From: Pseudomonadota bacterium
Lineage (GTDB): Bacteria > Desulfobacterota > Desulfovibrionia > Desulfovibrionales > Desulfovibrionaceae
Assembly: GCA_023433925.1 (NCBI GenBank)
Contig: JAEYTO010000030.1
Location: 1 to 12,077 of the forward strand
Direction of reading: 5' to 3'
DNA: 12,077 bases
In this document: positions 1 through 7,665 of the stretch, in pieces
Layout of the letters: each line of letters opens with the position of its first letter
Numbering within the stretch: the stretch's first letter is position 1
Position numbers and translations under genes: made by a program
Notes under the pieces: generated by a model
Told to the model about the DNA's origin: nothing
Databases searched by the model: none
Seen by the model: the letters and a program-made list of their open reading frames with translations, nothing else

Positions 1-95
1 CCCTCCCCCGAGCCCCCACCCTTTCCCCAAAAGCTTCTGGTAGTGTGAATCAAGGACTTGTGAGGGCCGGTTCCCGGAGAGCGTCTGGTCGCCGG

Positions 96-341
96 GGATG
101 CGCAGCATCCGTGAGCAATGCATGAGCTTTGCTCAGGCATTGCGGAGTTGGAAGACCATGTTGGCCTCCTCCCTCAAGCTGGCGGATATTGCCAGCAAAC
201 CCGTGCTCTTTGGCACCAACGAGGCGGGGAGGCCAACATGGCGAAAGAAGCCTGGCACGTCTTGAGGAGTTTGTGGAGGGCTGGCGGGGCCAGGAAGCCA
301 GGACGGCTTTTTCGGCAATCTGTTGGAAGGCTTTGAAAAAA
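96..341. repeat. Chain-of-hairpins repeat, copy 1 (interrupted)
   Basis: A 6-bp hairpin (96-101 with 105-110) is followed by a strong hairpin at 115-143: 7 bp, then an A/G mismatch, then 5 bp around a TTT loop. The order matches copy 2 at 1041-1099. Copy 2's next hairpin has its left arm represented here at about 147-154 and its loop and right arm at about 293-311. Some 138 bases lie between them. The left terminal repeat of copy 2 is not recognisable here. The right end, around GACGGCTTTTTC (302-313) and CAATCTG, resembles the right end of copy 2. Confidence 0.6.
155..292. other. Structured segment inserted in repeat copy 1
   Basis: A perfect 14-bp inverted repeat (156-169 with 228-241, CCATGTTGGCCTCC and its complement) encloses two smaller hairpins. 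One is CTGGC/GCCAG at 179-183 and 191-195. The other is GTGC/GCAC at 203-206 and 213-216. The result is a three-way, Y-shaped fold. A further small hairpin lies at 281-293. The segment is flanked by GGAAG at 150-154 and 293-297. Removing it and one GGAAG restores good alignment with copy 2. It could be a small nested mobile repeat or a structured RNA. No coding evidence was seen. Confidence 0.4.
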
Positions 342-347
342 GAGGGT

Positions 348-406
348 CCAGGGAAATCATTTCCCTGGCGGGAGAGGGTCTGGGAGAGGGCGGCGCCCTC
401 TCCCAG
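348..406 (-). repeat. Tandem-hairpin repeat, copy A (possible terminator)
   Basis: There are two adjacent perfect hairpins. The first is 348-368 (10-bp stem, one-base loop); the second is 380-406 (12-bp stem, three-base loop). Read on the minus strand they begin 16 bases after the stop of the membrane protein gene. They are followed, after six bases, by a run of six T (341-336), so they may act as that gene's terminator. Related copies lie at 1926-1983, 2113-2156 and 5572-5630. Confidence 0.7.
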
Positions 407-421
407 CTCACGCGCAAAAAG

Positions 422-910
422 CTAGCGGCGCAGCGACTCGGCCAGCAGGTCCTGGAAGGCCAATTTGGCCGCGAGGGACGCGGCGGCCAGGAAGAGGGTC
501 GCGCCCAGGAGGTTGAGCGTGGCGGCCCAGACCGCGCCCACCAGCGTGGCCGTGGAGAATCCGAACAGGAAGCGGGGCAGCGGCGCGTCCGCGATGGCCA
601 GATGTTTGCGGCCCCGGCTGAACCACAGCCGTTCGGCCAGGCAGACCCGGCCGGCCCAGCCCACGGGCCGTTCCACGGCCGGCTGGAGCAGGGGCAGACC
701 CAGGGCCAGCGCCACCACGGCGGCCATGAGCGCGAGGCTCGCGGCCCAGCCAAGGAGGGTATGCGACCAGGCCGACGCGAGAAGCAGCGGCACGGCGGCC
801 AGGCGTGTCCAGACCTCCGCCGGCCTGAGCCGCACCTGCCCTTTGACGCCGTGACCCGCTTCGCGGTCCCGCGCCCCAGCCTTTCCGCCCATGGTCGTGC
901 GCTGCTCCAT
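422..910 (-). CDS. Small multi-pass membrane protein (DUF6653-like)
   Basis: This gene encodes a 162-residue protein. The ATG at 908-910 is preceded on its strand by AGGAGG six bases upstream, which decides the start. The frame stays open further upstream, but without a comparable site. The N terminus (1-30) is charged and hydrophilic. Residues about 35-76 and 113-150 are strongly hydrophobic, suggesting two helical hairpins in the inner membrane. The segment with VWTRLAAVP and SAWSHTLLGW, then LAERLWFSRGRKHL (91-104), recalls the DUF6653 group of uncharacterised membrane proteins. That match is from memory and tentative, and no function is known. The gene is transcribed away from the haemerythrin gene and has no operon partner in the window. 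A tandem hairpin lies directly after its stop. Confidence 0.75.
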   Translation of the reverse strand: MEQRTTMGGKAGARDREAGHGVKGQVRLRPAEVWTRLAAVPLLLASAWSHTLLGWAASLALMAAVVALALGLPLLQPAVERPVGWAGRVCLAERLWFSRGRKHLAIADAPLPRFLFGFSTATLVGAVWAATLNLLGATLFLAAASLAAKLAFQDLLAESLRR

Positions 911-1267
911 TCCGCCTCCTGGTCGGACTTGCCGGATCATAACGGAGAATAGCTCAACAGGTCTCCCGCGGGCAATCGTACCGGAGTTGCAGGCATGGCA
1001 ACCTGCTGAAAAACAGGCTGCGCGGGCCAGGACGGCCCGCCGGATGCGAACAGACGCGCGGCATCCGTGAGCAATGCGTGAGCCTTGCTCAAGCATTGCG
1101 GAGTTGAAGAGCCAAGACGGCTTTTCAACAGTCTGATGGGCATGAAAAACTTTTCTGGTCAAGCGGCCCTCTATCTGCCATATGGTACATATCTTTCGGC
1201 AAGTCACTTCAGTGCAAACACTTTTTCCCCGCAACCGATCAGGCGGGTTCGACATGAGGGCTGTGGT
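911..1267. other. Divergent intergenic region with repeat and small palindromes
   Basis: This gap separates the minus-strand membrane protein from the plus-strand haemerythrin gene, so it must hold promoters for both. About 130 bases are occupied by the chain-of-hairpins repeat (1003-1131). The part nearest the haemerythrin gene is less GC-rich and carries two small palindromes: CCATATGG at 1178-1185 and CACT-TC-AGTG at 1205-1214. Either could be an operator half, but neither matches a regulator motif I can name. I found no clear -35/-10 pair. Confidence 0.5.
1003..1131. repeat. Chain-of-hairpins repeat, copy 2 (MITE-like)
   Basis: The ends are imperfect inverted repeats: CTGCTGAAAAAC (1003-1014) and the complement of CTGTTGAAAAGC (1120-1131), 10 of 12 matching. 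Inside are four consecutive hairpins: 1022-1040 (7 bp, perfect), 1041-1067 (7 bp), 1071-1099 (7 bp, G/A mismatch, 5 bp, loop CTT) and 1103-1129 (11 bp with one G-T pair, loop AAGAC). It contains no gene. No clear target duplication flanks it. The structure suggests a non-autonomous mobile repeat, either REP-like or MITE-like. Confidence 0.6.
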
Positions 1268-1825
1268 ATGAGAGCGACAAAAGATCTGCGCGCCGAGCAT
1301 GAAGGCGTCCAGCTCATGCTCAGAGTGCTTGGGGTTCTGGCGCGCAAGGCGGAGAACGGCGAGCTCTTCGACAGAGACCAGGTCGGCAAGATCATCGAAT
1401 TCCTGCGGGTGTTCGTCGACAAGTGCCATCACGGCAAGGAAGAGGACGTCCTGTTCCCGGAACTTGAGAAGGCCGGGATCGCCAGGCATGGCGGGCCTGT
1501 GGGAGTCATGCTTCACGAGCACGAGTCCGGTCGGGAATTCATCCGGCGGATGACCGAGTCACTAGGCTCTGGCGACGACAAGGGATTCGCCAAGGCCGCG
1601 AAAGGATACATCGACCTGCTGACCGCGCATATCCAGAAAGAGAACGATGTTCTCTTCGTAATGGCGGATCGGGTTCTGTCGGCCGAAAAGCAGGAGGAGA
1701 TGTTCGAGCGTTTTGAGCGGATCGAGGCAGAGCGGATCGGCCCCGGTGTCCACGAGTCGTTCCACAAGCTCATGGACGATCTGGCGGCGCAATACCTGTC
1801 CGCTGGTCAAAAAAGCGGCGCATGA
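1268..1825 (+). CDS. Haemerythrin HHE-domain protein
   Basis: This is a 185-residue cytoplasmic protein of the haemerythrin-like cation-binding family, whose four-helix bundle holds a di-iron centre. Proteins of this kind bind or sense oxygen or nitric oxide, or handle iron. The ligand pattern is visible: H11 in AEHEG, H54/H55 with E58/E59 in CHHGKEEDVLFPEL, H83/H85 in LHEHES, and H121 with E125 in HIQKENDVLF. There is no signal peptide or membrane segment. I chose the ATG at 1268 because the family domain begins there and GAGGG lies about seven bases upstream. The longer open frame from 1085 would start inside the repeat. It stands alone, divergent from the membrane protein gene. Its role in an anaerobe, perhaps oxygen or NO protection, is inference. 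Confidence 0.9.
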   Translation: MRATKDLRAEHEGVQLMLRVLGVLARKAENGELFDRDQVGKIIEFLRVFVDKCHHGKEEDVLFPELEKAGIARHGGPVGVMLHEHESGREFIRRMTESLGSGDDKGFAKAAKGYIDLLTAHIQKENDVLFVMADRVLSAEKQEEMFERFERIEAERIGPGVHESFHKLMDDLAAQYLSAGQKSGA

Positions 1826-1925
1826 TCGGCGACGACTTCGACCTGCTTCCGCGCCCTTGGGAATCCATGACGGATCATTTTGTCATTAAGTCAGTGATTT
1901 AATAAGTTACGGATACACTGCGAGG

Positions 1926-1983
1926 CCAGGGAAATCATTTCCCTGGCGGAAGAGAATCCGAGAGAGGGCGACGCCCTCTCTCG
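1926..1983 (-). repeat. Tandem-hairpin repeat, copy B
   Basis: The first hairpin (1926-1946) has the same sequence as copy A. The second (1959-1983) has an 11-bp perfect stem and a GAC loop. It differs from copy A at paired positions, so pairing is retained. It begins about 100 bases after the haemerythrin stop, in the orientation that faces a minus-strand gene to its right, but no such gene is there. Confidence 0.7.
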
Positions 1984-2112
1984 ATTCACTTGCAAGACAA
2001 TGGGGTGGATTCGTCTCCACATATCTCCGTGGGCTTGGTTTACCTCAACAAGTCAACCGGGATAGGAGACAGGCTCCCAGGACGTGTCCCCAAACCCGCC
2101 CGAGTCACGCAC

Positions 2113-2156
2113 TTCCCTGGCGGAAGCGGTGTGGAGAAGGGCGGTGTCCTCTCCAC
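2113..2156 (-). repeat. Tandem-hairpin repeat, copy D (degenerate)
   Basis: TTCCCTGGCGGAAG (2113-2126) is identical to part of copy B (1939-1952), but the left arm of the first hairpin is not preserved. The second hairpin survives with different bases: GTGGAGAAGG (2131-2140) pairs with CCTCTCCAC (2148-2156) apart from one bulged A. It is a decayed family member. Confidence 0.5.
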
Positions 2157-2349
2157 GAAGAGCATGAAAAGACAACCTTGAGCGGACCGGCATTTTGCGG
2201 CGGTTTGCTCGCCCTCGGAGGCCGGGTTTGCCACGGTCGAACGCCGCGTCGTCCCAGGGCGTTTTGTCCGGGTGACTTGTTCGCGGACCCTAAAGTGATT
2301 ATTCCGAGTGCCGGGGCTTTTCCCGATTTTTATCGACAAGGGAGTAAGC

Positions 2350-3833
2350 ATGTCACCACGCATGAGCCTGCGCGTGCGCATCTTCGTCCCCCTGGTGGCC
2401 CTGGTGCTCGTGGCCCTGGTGGGCGCACTGACCACGATCTGGCATAGCGTGCGGCAGCAGGCCATGTTCACGGATCTCATGGAGCGCGACGTGGCGGCCC
2501 TGACCGTCGCCGAGGAGCTGGCCGGGGCTCTGGTGTCCCAGAAGGGCTTCGTGACCTACTATTTTCTGACCGGCGAAGAGGCTTGGCTGGCGCGGCTTGG
2601 CGAACGTGAGGCCGAGTTCGAGGCGCGCCTGACCGAGGCCCGCCAGGCGCCGGTGACGCCGCGCGGCCGGTCCATACTCAACGAGATCGAGGCCGAGTAC
2701 GTGCGCTACGCCGCGGAGCGCGGCCAGGTCATCGACCTGTACAGGACCGGCAAGCGCGAGGCCGGCGCCGAGCTGCACTGGGACGCGCGCGACCGTTTCA
2801 GCCGCATCTATGCCCTGTGTCAGGACTACAAAGCCCTGCACAAGGACAAGATCTCCGAAGCCTGGGAACGCTACCGCGCCCGCACGCGCACGCTGGCGGC
2901 CCTGGCCGGGACGGCCGTGCCCGGCGTGGTGTTCGTTGGCCTTGGGCTGTTCCTGGTGCTCTACCATCGGGTGCTGCAACCCCTGCGCACGCTGGCCGCG
3001 GGCGTGGCCCAGGCCGAGGGCCGCGACGCGGCCGCCCCGGTCCGGGGCCAGGACGAGGTTCTGGATCTCACGGACCGCGTGCGCGGGCTCATCACCGATG
3101 TGGACAAGGTCCAGACGCAACTGCGCGAGAGCCGCGAGGTGCTCGCACAGTCCGAGAAGCTCGCCGTGGTGGGCAAGCTCGCCGCCGGCGTGGCCCACTC
3201 CATCCGCAATCCGCTGACCTCGGTCAAGATGCGCCTGTACACCCTTGAGCGCACCCTGCGCCTGGATGAGGCGCAGAAGGAGGACTTCGAGGTCATCTCC
3301 GAGGAGATCCGCCAGATCGACTCCATCGTGCGCAGCTTCCTTGAGTTCTCCCGGCCGCCCAAGCTCAAGGTGCGGCCCGTGAGCCTCTCGGACCTGGTGG
3401 ATTCGACGCTCTCCCTTCTCGCGCACAAGCTTGAGTCGTATCATGTGGACGTGCTCGTCCAGCGGGACGGCCGTCTGCCCGAGGTCATGGCCGACCCGGA
3501 GCAGATCAAGGAGGTGCTCGTGAATCTCCTGCTCAACGCCTGTGAGGCCATGGGCGTGGGCGGGACCATCACGATCAGCGAGGAGGAAGGGCACATGGCG
3601 CCCCACGGCCGGGTGGCGCTACTGCGCATCGCCGATACCGGGCCGGGCGTGTCCGAGGCCATGTGCGGGCGCATCTTCGAGCCGTTCTTCACCAGCAAGG
3701 AGGAAGGCTCGGGTCTGGGGCTGGCCATCGCCGCGCGCATCATGAGCGAGCACGGCGGCTGGCTGCATCTGGCCTCGGCGGCCGGCAAGGGCGCGACCTT
3801 CGTCGTGGGCATTCCGGCCAAGGAGAGCGTGAA

Positions 3834-3849
<16 letters not shown>
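2350..3849 (+). CDS. Membrane sensor histidine kinase
   Basis: This 499-residue kinase is presumed to phosphorylate the response regulator encoded next. TM1 is about residues 9-30. An all-helical sensor region follows at about 31-182, probably periplasmic and of four-helix-bundle type, with no recognisable ligand motif. TM2 is about 186-206, and a HAMP linker spans about 207-260. The HisKA domain has H283 within GVAHSIRNPLTS. The catalytic domain shows the N box (NLLLNACEAM, N396), G1 (DTGPG, 429-433), F box (IFEPFFTSK, 442-450) and G2 (GSGLGLAIA). The residue after the phosphoacceptor His is Ser, where most HisKA kinases have Glu. The ATG at 2350 has AAGGGAG five bases upstream; an in-frame ATG at 2308 lacks one. 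The stop overlaps the regulator gene by 16 bases. The stimulus is unknown. Confidence 0.93.
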
Positions 3850-5273
<1,424 letters not shown>

Positions 5274-5275
5274 GC

Positions 5276-5503
5276 ATGCCGATACACAAGCGCTACGACC
5301 TGGTCCGGCTGCTTCTGGACGGACATTTCCACGGCTACCGCCGCCGCGTGCGCGAGAAGGGCCTGGCCCTGGAGACCGACGAGCTCTGGCACGACCTCAT
5401 GGAGGCCGCCCTGGTGGCCGACCGGGAATGGCCGGGCGACCCGGGCCCCGAGTGGGAGCAGGCCATCCTCCAGCGCGTGGAGGCCCGGCTGGCCACCCTG
5501 TAG
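5276..5503 (+). CDS. Small protein of unknown function, third gene of the operon
   Basis: This gene encodes a 75-residue protein I do not recognise. It starts two bases after the regulator stop, with ACGGAG five bases upstream of the ATG inside the regulator's last codons, so it is co-transcribed and probably translationally coupled. Composition is basic at the N terminus (HKRYDLVRLLL, then HGYRRRVREKG) and acidic or Trp-containing later (LWHDLMEAALVADREWPG). It looks like a soluble, mostly helical protein with no signal peptide, membrane segment or Cys motif. A longer in-frame ORF extends back into the regulator gene but would be a shadow. A role linked to the two-component system is plausible from position only. 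Confidence 0.7.
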   Translation: MPIHKRYDLVRLLLDGHFHGYRRRVREKGLALETDELWHDLMEAALVADREWPGDPGPEWEQAILQRVEARLATL

Positions 5504-5527
5504 CTTCCTGCCTATCGTCGGGTAAAG

Positions 5528-5557
5528 ACAAAGCCCGGAGCGTGCTTCGGGCTTTGT
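5528..5557. terminator. Hairpin between convergent genes
   Basis: A perfect 10-bp stem, ACAAAGCCCG (5528-5537) with CGGGCTTTGT (5548-5557), encloses a 10-base loop. It lies 24 bases after the stop of the small plus-strand gene. Read on the minus strand it is followed by CTTTACC, and on the plus strand it ends within GCTTTGT. It probably serves as a terminator for the two-component operon, and may also work for transcription arriving from glpX. Confidence 0.75.
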
Positions 5558-5571
5558 GACATCGCGGGGTT

Positions 5572-5630
5572 CAGGGGGGATCATCCCCCTGGCGGGAGTG
5601 GGTCCGGGAGAGGGCAGCGCCCTCTCCCGG
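5572..5630 (-). repeat. Tandem-hairpin repeat, copy C (possible glpX terminator)
   Basis: The first hairpin (5572-5591) has a GGGGGAT/ATCCCCC stem plus CA/TG with one bulged G. The second (5604-5630) has a perfect 12-bp stem and an AGC loop. It starts 17 bases after the glpX stop on the minus strand. Copy A shows the same arrangement relative to its gene. Compared with copies A and B, bases have changed on both sides of the stems so that pairing is kept. Confidence 0.7.
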
Positions 5631-5647
5631 TTGATATCCTCAATGCT

Positions 5648-6631
5648 TTAGTCGTACTTGACCGAGCTGACCTGCATGAGCGTCTCCCACTTGTGGGAGG
5701 CCTCGATCCAGCGCACGGTGCCGGTCTTGCCGCGCATGGACAGCGAGAAGGTCGTCGCGCCCGTGCCGCTGTAGCGCACGCCCGGCAGGAAGGTGCCGCC
5801 GGAGATGCCCGAGGCCGCGAAGTAGAGGTCGTCGCTCTTGACCAGATCCTCGACGGTGAAGGTCTGGCGCAGGTCATAGCCGTGCTCGGCCAGGGCGTTG
5901 CGCTCGTCGAAGCTCTGCGGGTCGAGGCGGGCGTACATCTGGCCGCCCATGATGCGGATGGCGATGGCCGAGAGCACGCCTTCGGGCGTTCCGCCGGTGC
6001 CCATCATGACGTCCACGTTGTTCTTGGGGTCGATGGCCATGAGCGATCCGGCCACGTCGCCGTCGGTGTGCAGCTGGATGCGCGCGCCGGCGGCGCGGAT
6101 CTCGGCGATGAGCCGCTCGTGGCGGGGCTTGTCCAGGACGAAGACGGTCAGGTCGTCCACGTCCTTGGCCAGAGCCTTGCCGATCTTGCGCAGGTTCTCC
6201 GCCACAGGCGCTTCCAGGTCCACGACGCCCATGGCCGCCGTGGGAACCACGAGCTTCTTCATGTAGAAGCTCGGGCCCGGCTTGAACATGCTGCCCGCGG
6301 GAGAGACACCCACCACGGAGATGGCGTTGGGCCGGCCGTAGGCCAGCAGGCGCGTGCCTTCCACGGGGTCGACGGCCACGTCCACGGACGGTCCGTGGCC
6401 GGAGCCCACGCGCTCGCCGCTGTAGAGCATGGGCGCCTCATCCTTCTCGCCCTCGCCGATGATGACGGTGCCGCTGATGTCCAGCGAAGAGAAAGATTTG
6501 CGCATGGCGTCAACGGCCGCCTGGTCGCCGGCGTTCTTGTCGCCGCGCCCGAGCCAGCGCGCCGAGGCCAGGGCCGCTGCTTCGGTCACGCGCACGAGAT
6601 CAAGGGCCAAGTTTCTCGATGGGGCTTCCAT
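5648..6631 (-). CDS. glpX: Fructose-1,6-bisphosphatase, class II
   Basis: This 327-residue enzyme hydrolyses fructose 1,6-bisphosphate to fructose 6-phosphate, the gluconeogenic step, and depends on a divalent metal. Family motifs are clear: GRGDKNAGD near the N terminus (D31), IGEGEKDEAPMLY (58-70, including E60), and DVAVDPVEGTRL (84-95, with D88 and E91). These match the metal ligands known in E. coli GlpX. Downstream motifs GDVAGS, GTGGTPEGV and AASGISGG are also typical. The length is close to the usual 320-335. The ATG at 6629-6631 is preceded by GGAGAG; an upstream in-frame Met (6653-6655) is less well placed. It is the last minus-strand gene, 185 bases after rpiB. A tandem hairpin follows its stop. 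Confidence 0.96.
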   Translation of the reverse strand: MEAPSRNLALDLVRVTEAAALASARWLGRGDKNAGDQAAVDAMRKSFSSLDISGTVIIGEGEKDEAPMLYSGERVGSGHGPSVDVAVDPVEGTRLLAYGRPNAISVVGVSPAGSMFKPGPSFYMKKLVVPTAAMGVVDLEAPVAENLRKIGKALAKDVDDLTVFVLDKPRHERLIAEIRAAGARIQLHTDGDVAGSLMAIDPKNNVDVMMGTGGTPEGVLSAIAIRIMGGQMYARLDPQSFDERNALAEHGYDLRQTFTVEDLVKSDDLYFAASGISGGTFLPGVRYSGTGATTFSLSMRGKTGTVRWIEASHKWETLMQVSSVKYD

Positions 6632-6762
6632 ATGCTCTCCTGTCCTGCTCAGCATTCTGGTGCGCGATTGGCGCCATTGCCCGCGCGGGTCAGGCCTCGG
6701 CGCCGGTCCTGGGCGCCCTCGGCCCGCCAGGGCATGAGCGGGCTGCTCGTCGAGGAGCCAAT

Positions 6763-6789
6763 CTAATACGAATGCGGGTGAATACTCAA
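6763..6789 (-). promoter_or_regulatory. Weak candidate promoter before glpX
   Basis: On the minus strand TTGAGT (complement of 6784-6789) is followed after 15 bases by TATTAG (complement of 6763-6768). The spacing is shorter than the ideal 17. It lies in the only sizeable gap of the minus-strand cluster, about 130 bases before the glpX start. The call rests on position and a loose consensus match. Confidence 0.22.
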
Positions 6790-6816
6790 CTCAAGACGGC
6801 CATGTTCCTGGGTGGG

Positions 6817-7284
6817 CTAAAGAGCCGTATCGGCGCGCGCGCCCAGGGGCGCATCCAGGAGGCCGATGCGGCGCAGGTGGCGGCCTCCCTGGAATTCCGC
6901 GGCCAGGAACGCATCGACGATGGACAAGGCAAGGCCGAGGCCGACCACGCGCTCGCCGAGGCACAGCACGTTGGCATCATTGTGCTCGCGGGTCATGCGC
7001 GCCGTGTACTCGCAAGTGCATACCGCCGCGCGGATGCCGTGCATGCGGTTGGCGGCCATGGACATGCCGAGGCCGGTGCCGCAGACGAGGATGCCCATGC
7101 TCGTGACGTCGCCCAGGACGCGCTGGCACACGGCGCGGGCATAGTGCGGGTAGTCGCAGCTGTCGGCGCGGTCGGGACCCAGGTCCACGACCCGCGCGTG
7201 GCGCTTTTCCAGATGGGCGCGCAGCTCCTGCTTGAGGCGGAATCCGCCGTGGTCCGAGGCCAGAAAAACCGTCGCGAAAGCCAT
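6817..7284 (-). CDS. rpiB: Ribose-5-phosphate isomerase B
   Basis: This 155-residue member of the RpiB/LacA/LacB family interconverts ribose 5-phosphate and ribulose 5-phosphate in the pentose phosphate pathway. The sequence shows FLASDHGGFRLKQEL (7-21), DYPHYA (44-49), the catalytic Cys in VCGTGLGMSMAANR (C68), and REHNDANVLCLGERVVG. These are the family's phosphate-binding and catalytic segments. Length and start are typical. The gene begins two bases after the stop of the coiled-coil protein gene, with AGGA about eight bases before the ATG, so it sits in the same operon. Allose-6-phosphate isomerase activity is the main alternative within the family, but there is no allose or lactose gene context here. 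Confidence 0.93.
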   Translation of the reverse strand: MAFATVFLASDHGGFRLKQELRAHLEKRHARVVDLGPDRADSCDYPHYARAVCQRVLGDVTSMGILVCGTGLGMSMAANRMHGIRAAVCTCEYTARMTREHNDANVLCLGERVVGLGLALSIVDAFLAAEFQGGRHLRRIGLLDAPLGARADTAL

Positions 7285-7286
7285 GC

Positions 7287-7652
7287 CTAATCCTGCTCGA
7301 CGTCCAGGTTCCAGTTGCTCACCCGCCGCCGGACGTACTCGCCGCGGGAGCGTTCACGCTCTTTTTCCAGCAGGGCGATCTCCTGCTTGAGGAAGGCCAC
7401 CTGCCCAAGGGACAGGGCGTTGTCGCGCTGGAGCTGCTCGGCTTCGGCCGTTCCCGCGTCCGTCAGGGACATGCGCTCGGCGCAGCGGCCCAGGGTCAGG
7501 TATTCCTGGTTCAGGCGCTTGCGCATCTGGCGAATCTCCAGCTCGCGCAAGCCGCGCAGGACGATCCAGCGCAGCTCGCTGCCCAGGACGAGCAGGCCCA
7601 GACGCAGGATGTCCAGGGGGCCGGAGTTATCATGACGGTGCGTGCGTGACAT
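7287..7652 (-). CDS. Small coiled-coil protein, unknown
   Basis: This gene encodes a 121-residue protein I do not recognise. After a polar start, residues 13-35 are hydrophobic or amphipathic (LDILRLGLLVLGSELRWIVL). Residues about 36-60 are basic and helical. Residues about 68-108 have the heptad-like, Glu/Gln/Lys/Arg-rich composition of a coiled coil. It may sit at the membrane surface through the N-terminal helix. The ATG at 7650-7652 has GGAGG about six bases upstream. It begins 13 bases after the LolB-like gene stop and ends two bases before rpiB, so it is an operon member. A link to the LolB-like protein or the cell envelope is only suggested by position. Confidence 0.8.
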   Translation of the reverse strand: MSRTHRHDNSGPLDILRLGLLVLGSELRWIVLRGLRELEIRQMRKRLNQEYLTLGRCAERMSLTDAGTAEAEQLQRDNALSLGQVAFLKQEIALLEKERERSRGEYVRRRVSNWNLDVEQD

Positions 7653-7665
7653 GGCGGCCTCCGGT

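Larger units (their letters stand above)
1..421. other. Gene-free region made of repeat elements
   Basis: I see no convincing gene here. The open frames lack homology-like composition and a ribosome binding site, and they run through inverted repeats. Bases 1-60 begin with a C-rich stretch for which I have no assignment. Bases 96-341 hold an interrupted copy of the chain-of-hairpins repeat also found at 1003-1131. Bases 348-406 hold a tandem-hairpin repeat lying just past the stop of the minus-strand gene at 422. This reads as a convergent or edge intergenic zone where repeats have accumulated. Confidence 0.7.
1826..2349. other. Gene-free region with two orphan repeat copies
   Basis: No supported gene occurs in these 524 bases. 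The open frames on either strand are short, Arg/Thr/Pro-rich and cross the repeats. Bases 1870-1915 are visibly AT-rich in an otherwise GC-rich region and might hold a promoter, but no clean -35/-10 pair was found. Two copies of the tandem-hairpin repeat lie at 1926-1983 and 2113-2156. Elsewhere these repeats directly follow minus-strand stops, but no such gene is present here. The last ~170 bases form the leader of the histidine kinase operon. I found no convincing sigma-54 promoter (GG-N10-GC spacing) there. Confidence 0.55.

Noticed and set aside
156..241. Integron attC site
   Set aside because: GTTGGCC and GGCCAAC are present but in the opposite order to attC core sites, and GGCCAAC does not fit the left-core pattern. 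No integrase or cassette was seen.
1..421. CRISPR array
   Set aside because: Repeats here are inverted and unevenly spaced, without regular direct repeats and spacers, and no cas gene is present.
133..753. A 206-residue minus-strand open frame crossing the repeats
   Set aside because: It overlaps the better-supported membrane protein gene in another frame, runs through inverted repeats, and is Pro/Ser/Arg/Trp-rich as expected of GC-rich shadow frames.
2157..2349. Sigma-54 promoter for the two-component operon
   Set aside because: Several GG and GC dinucleotides occur, but none had the required ten-base spacing with adequate flanking consensus.
2040..2480. A 146-residue minus-strand open frame before the kinase gene
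   Set aside because: It overlaps the kinase start and the repeats, has Thr/Arg/Pro-rich composition and no ribosome site or family pattern.
2353..3606. Long minus-strand open frame opposite the histidine kinase
   Set aside because: It is a His/Gly/Leu-rich antisense shadow of a GC-rich gene whose plus-strand product has complete kinase motifs.
5693..6766. Long plus-strand open frame opposite glpX
   Set aside because: It is an antisense shadow. glpX motifs are intact on the minus strand.
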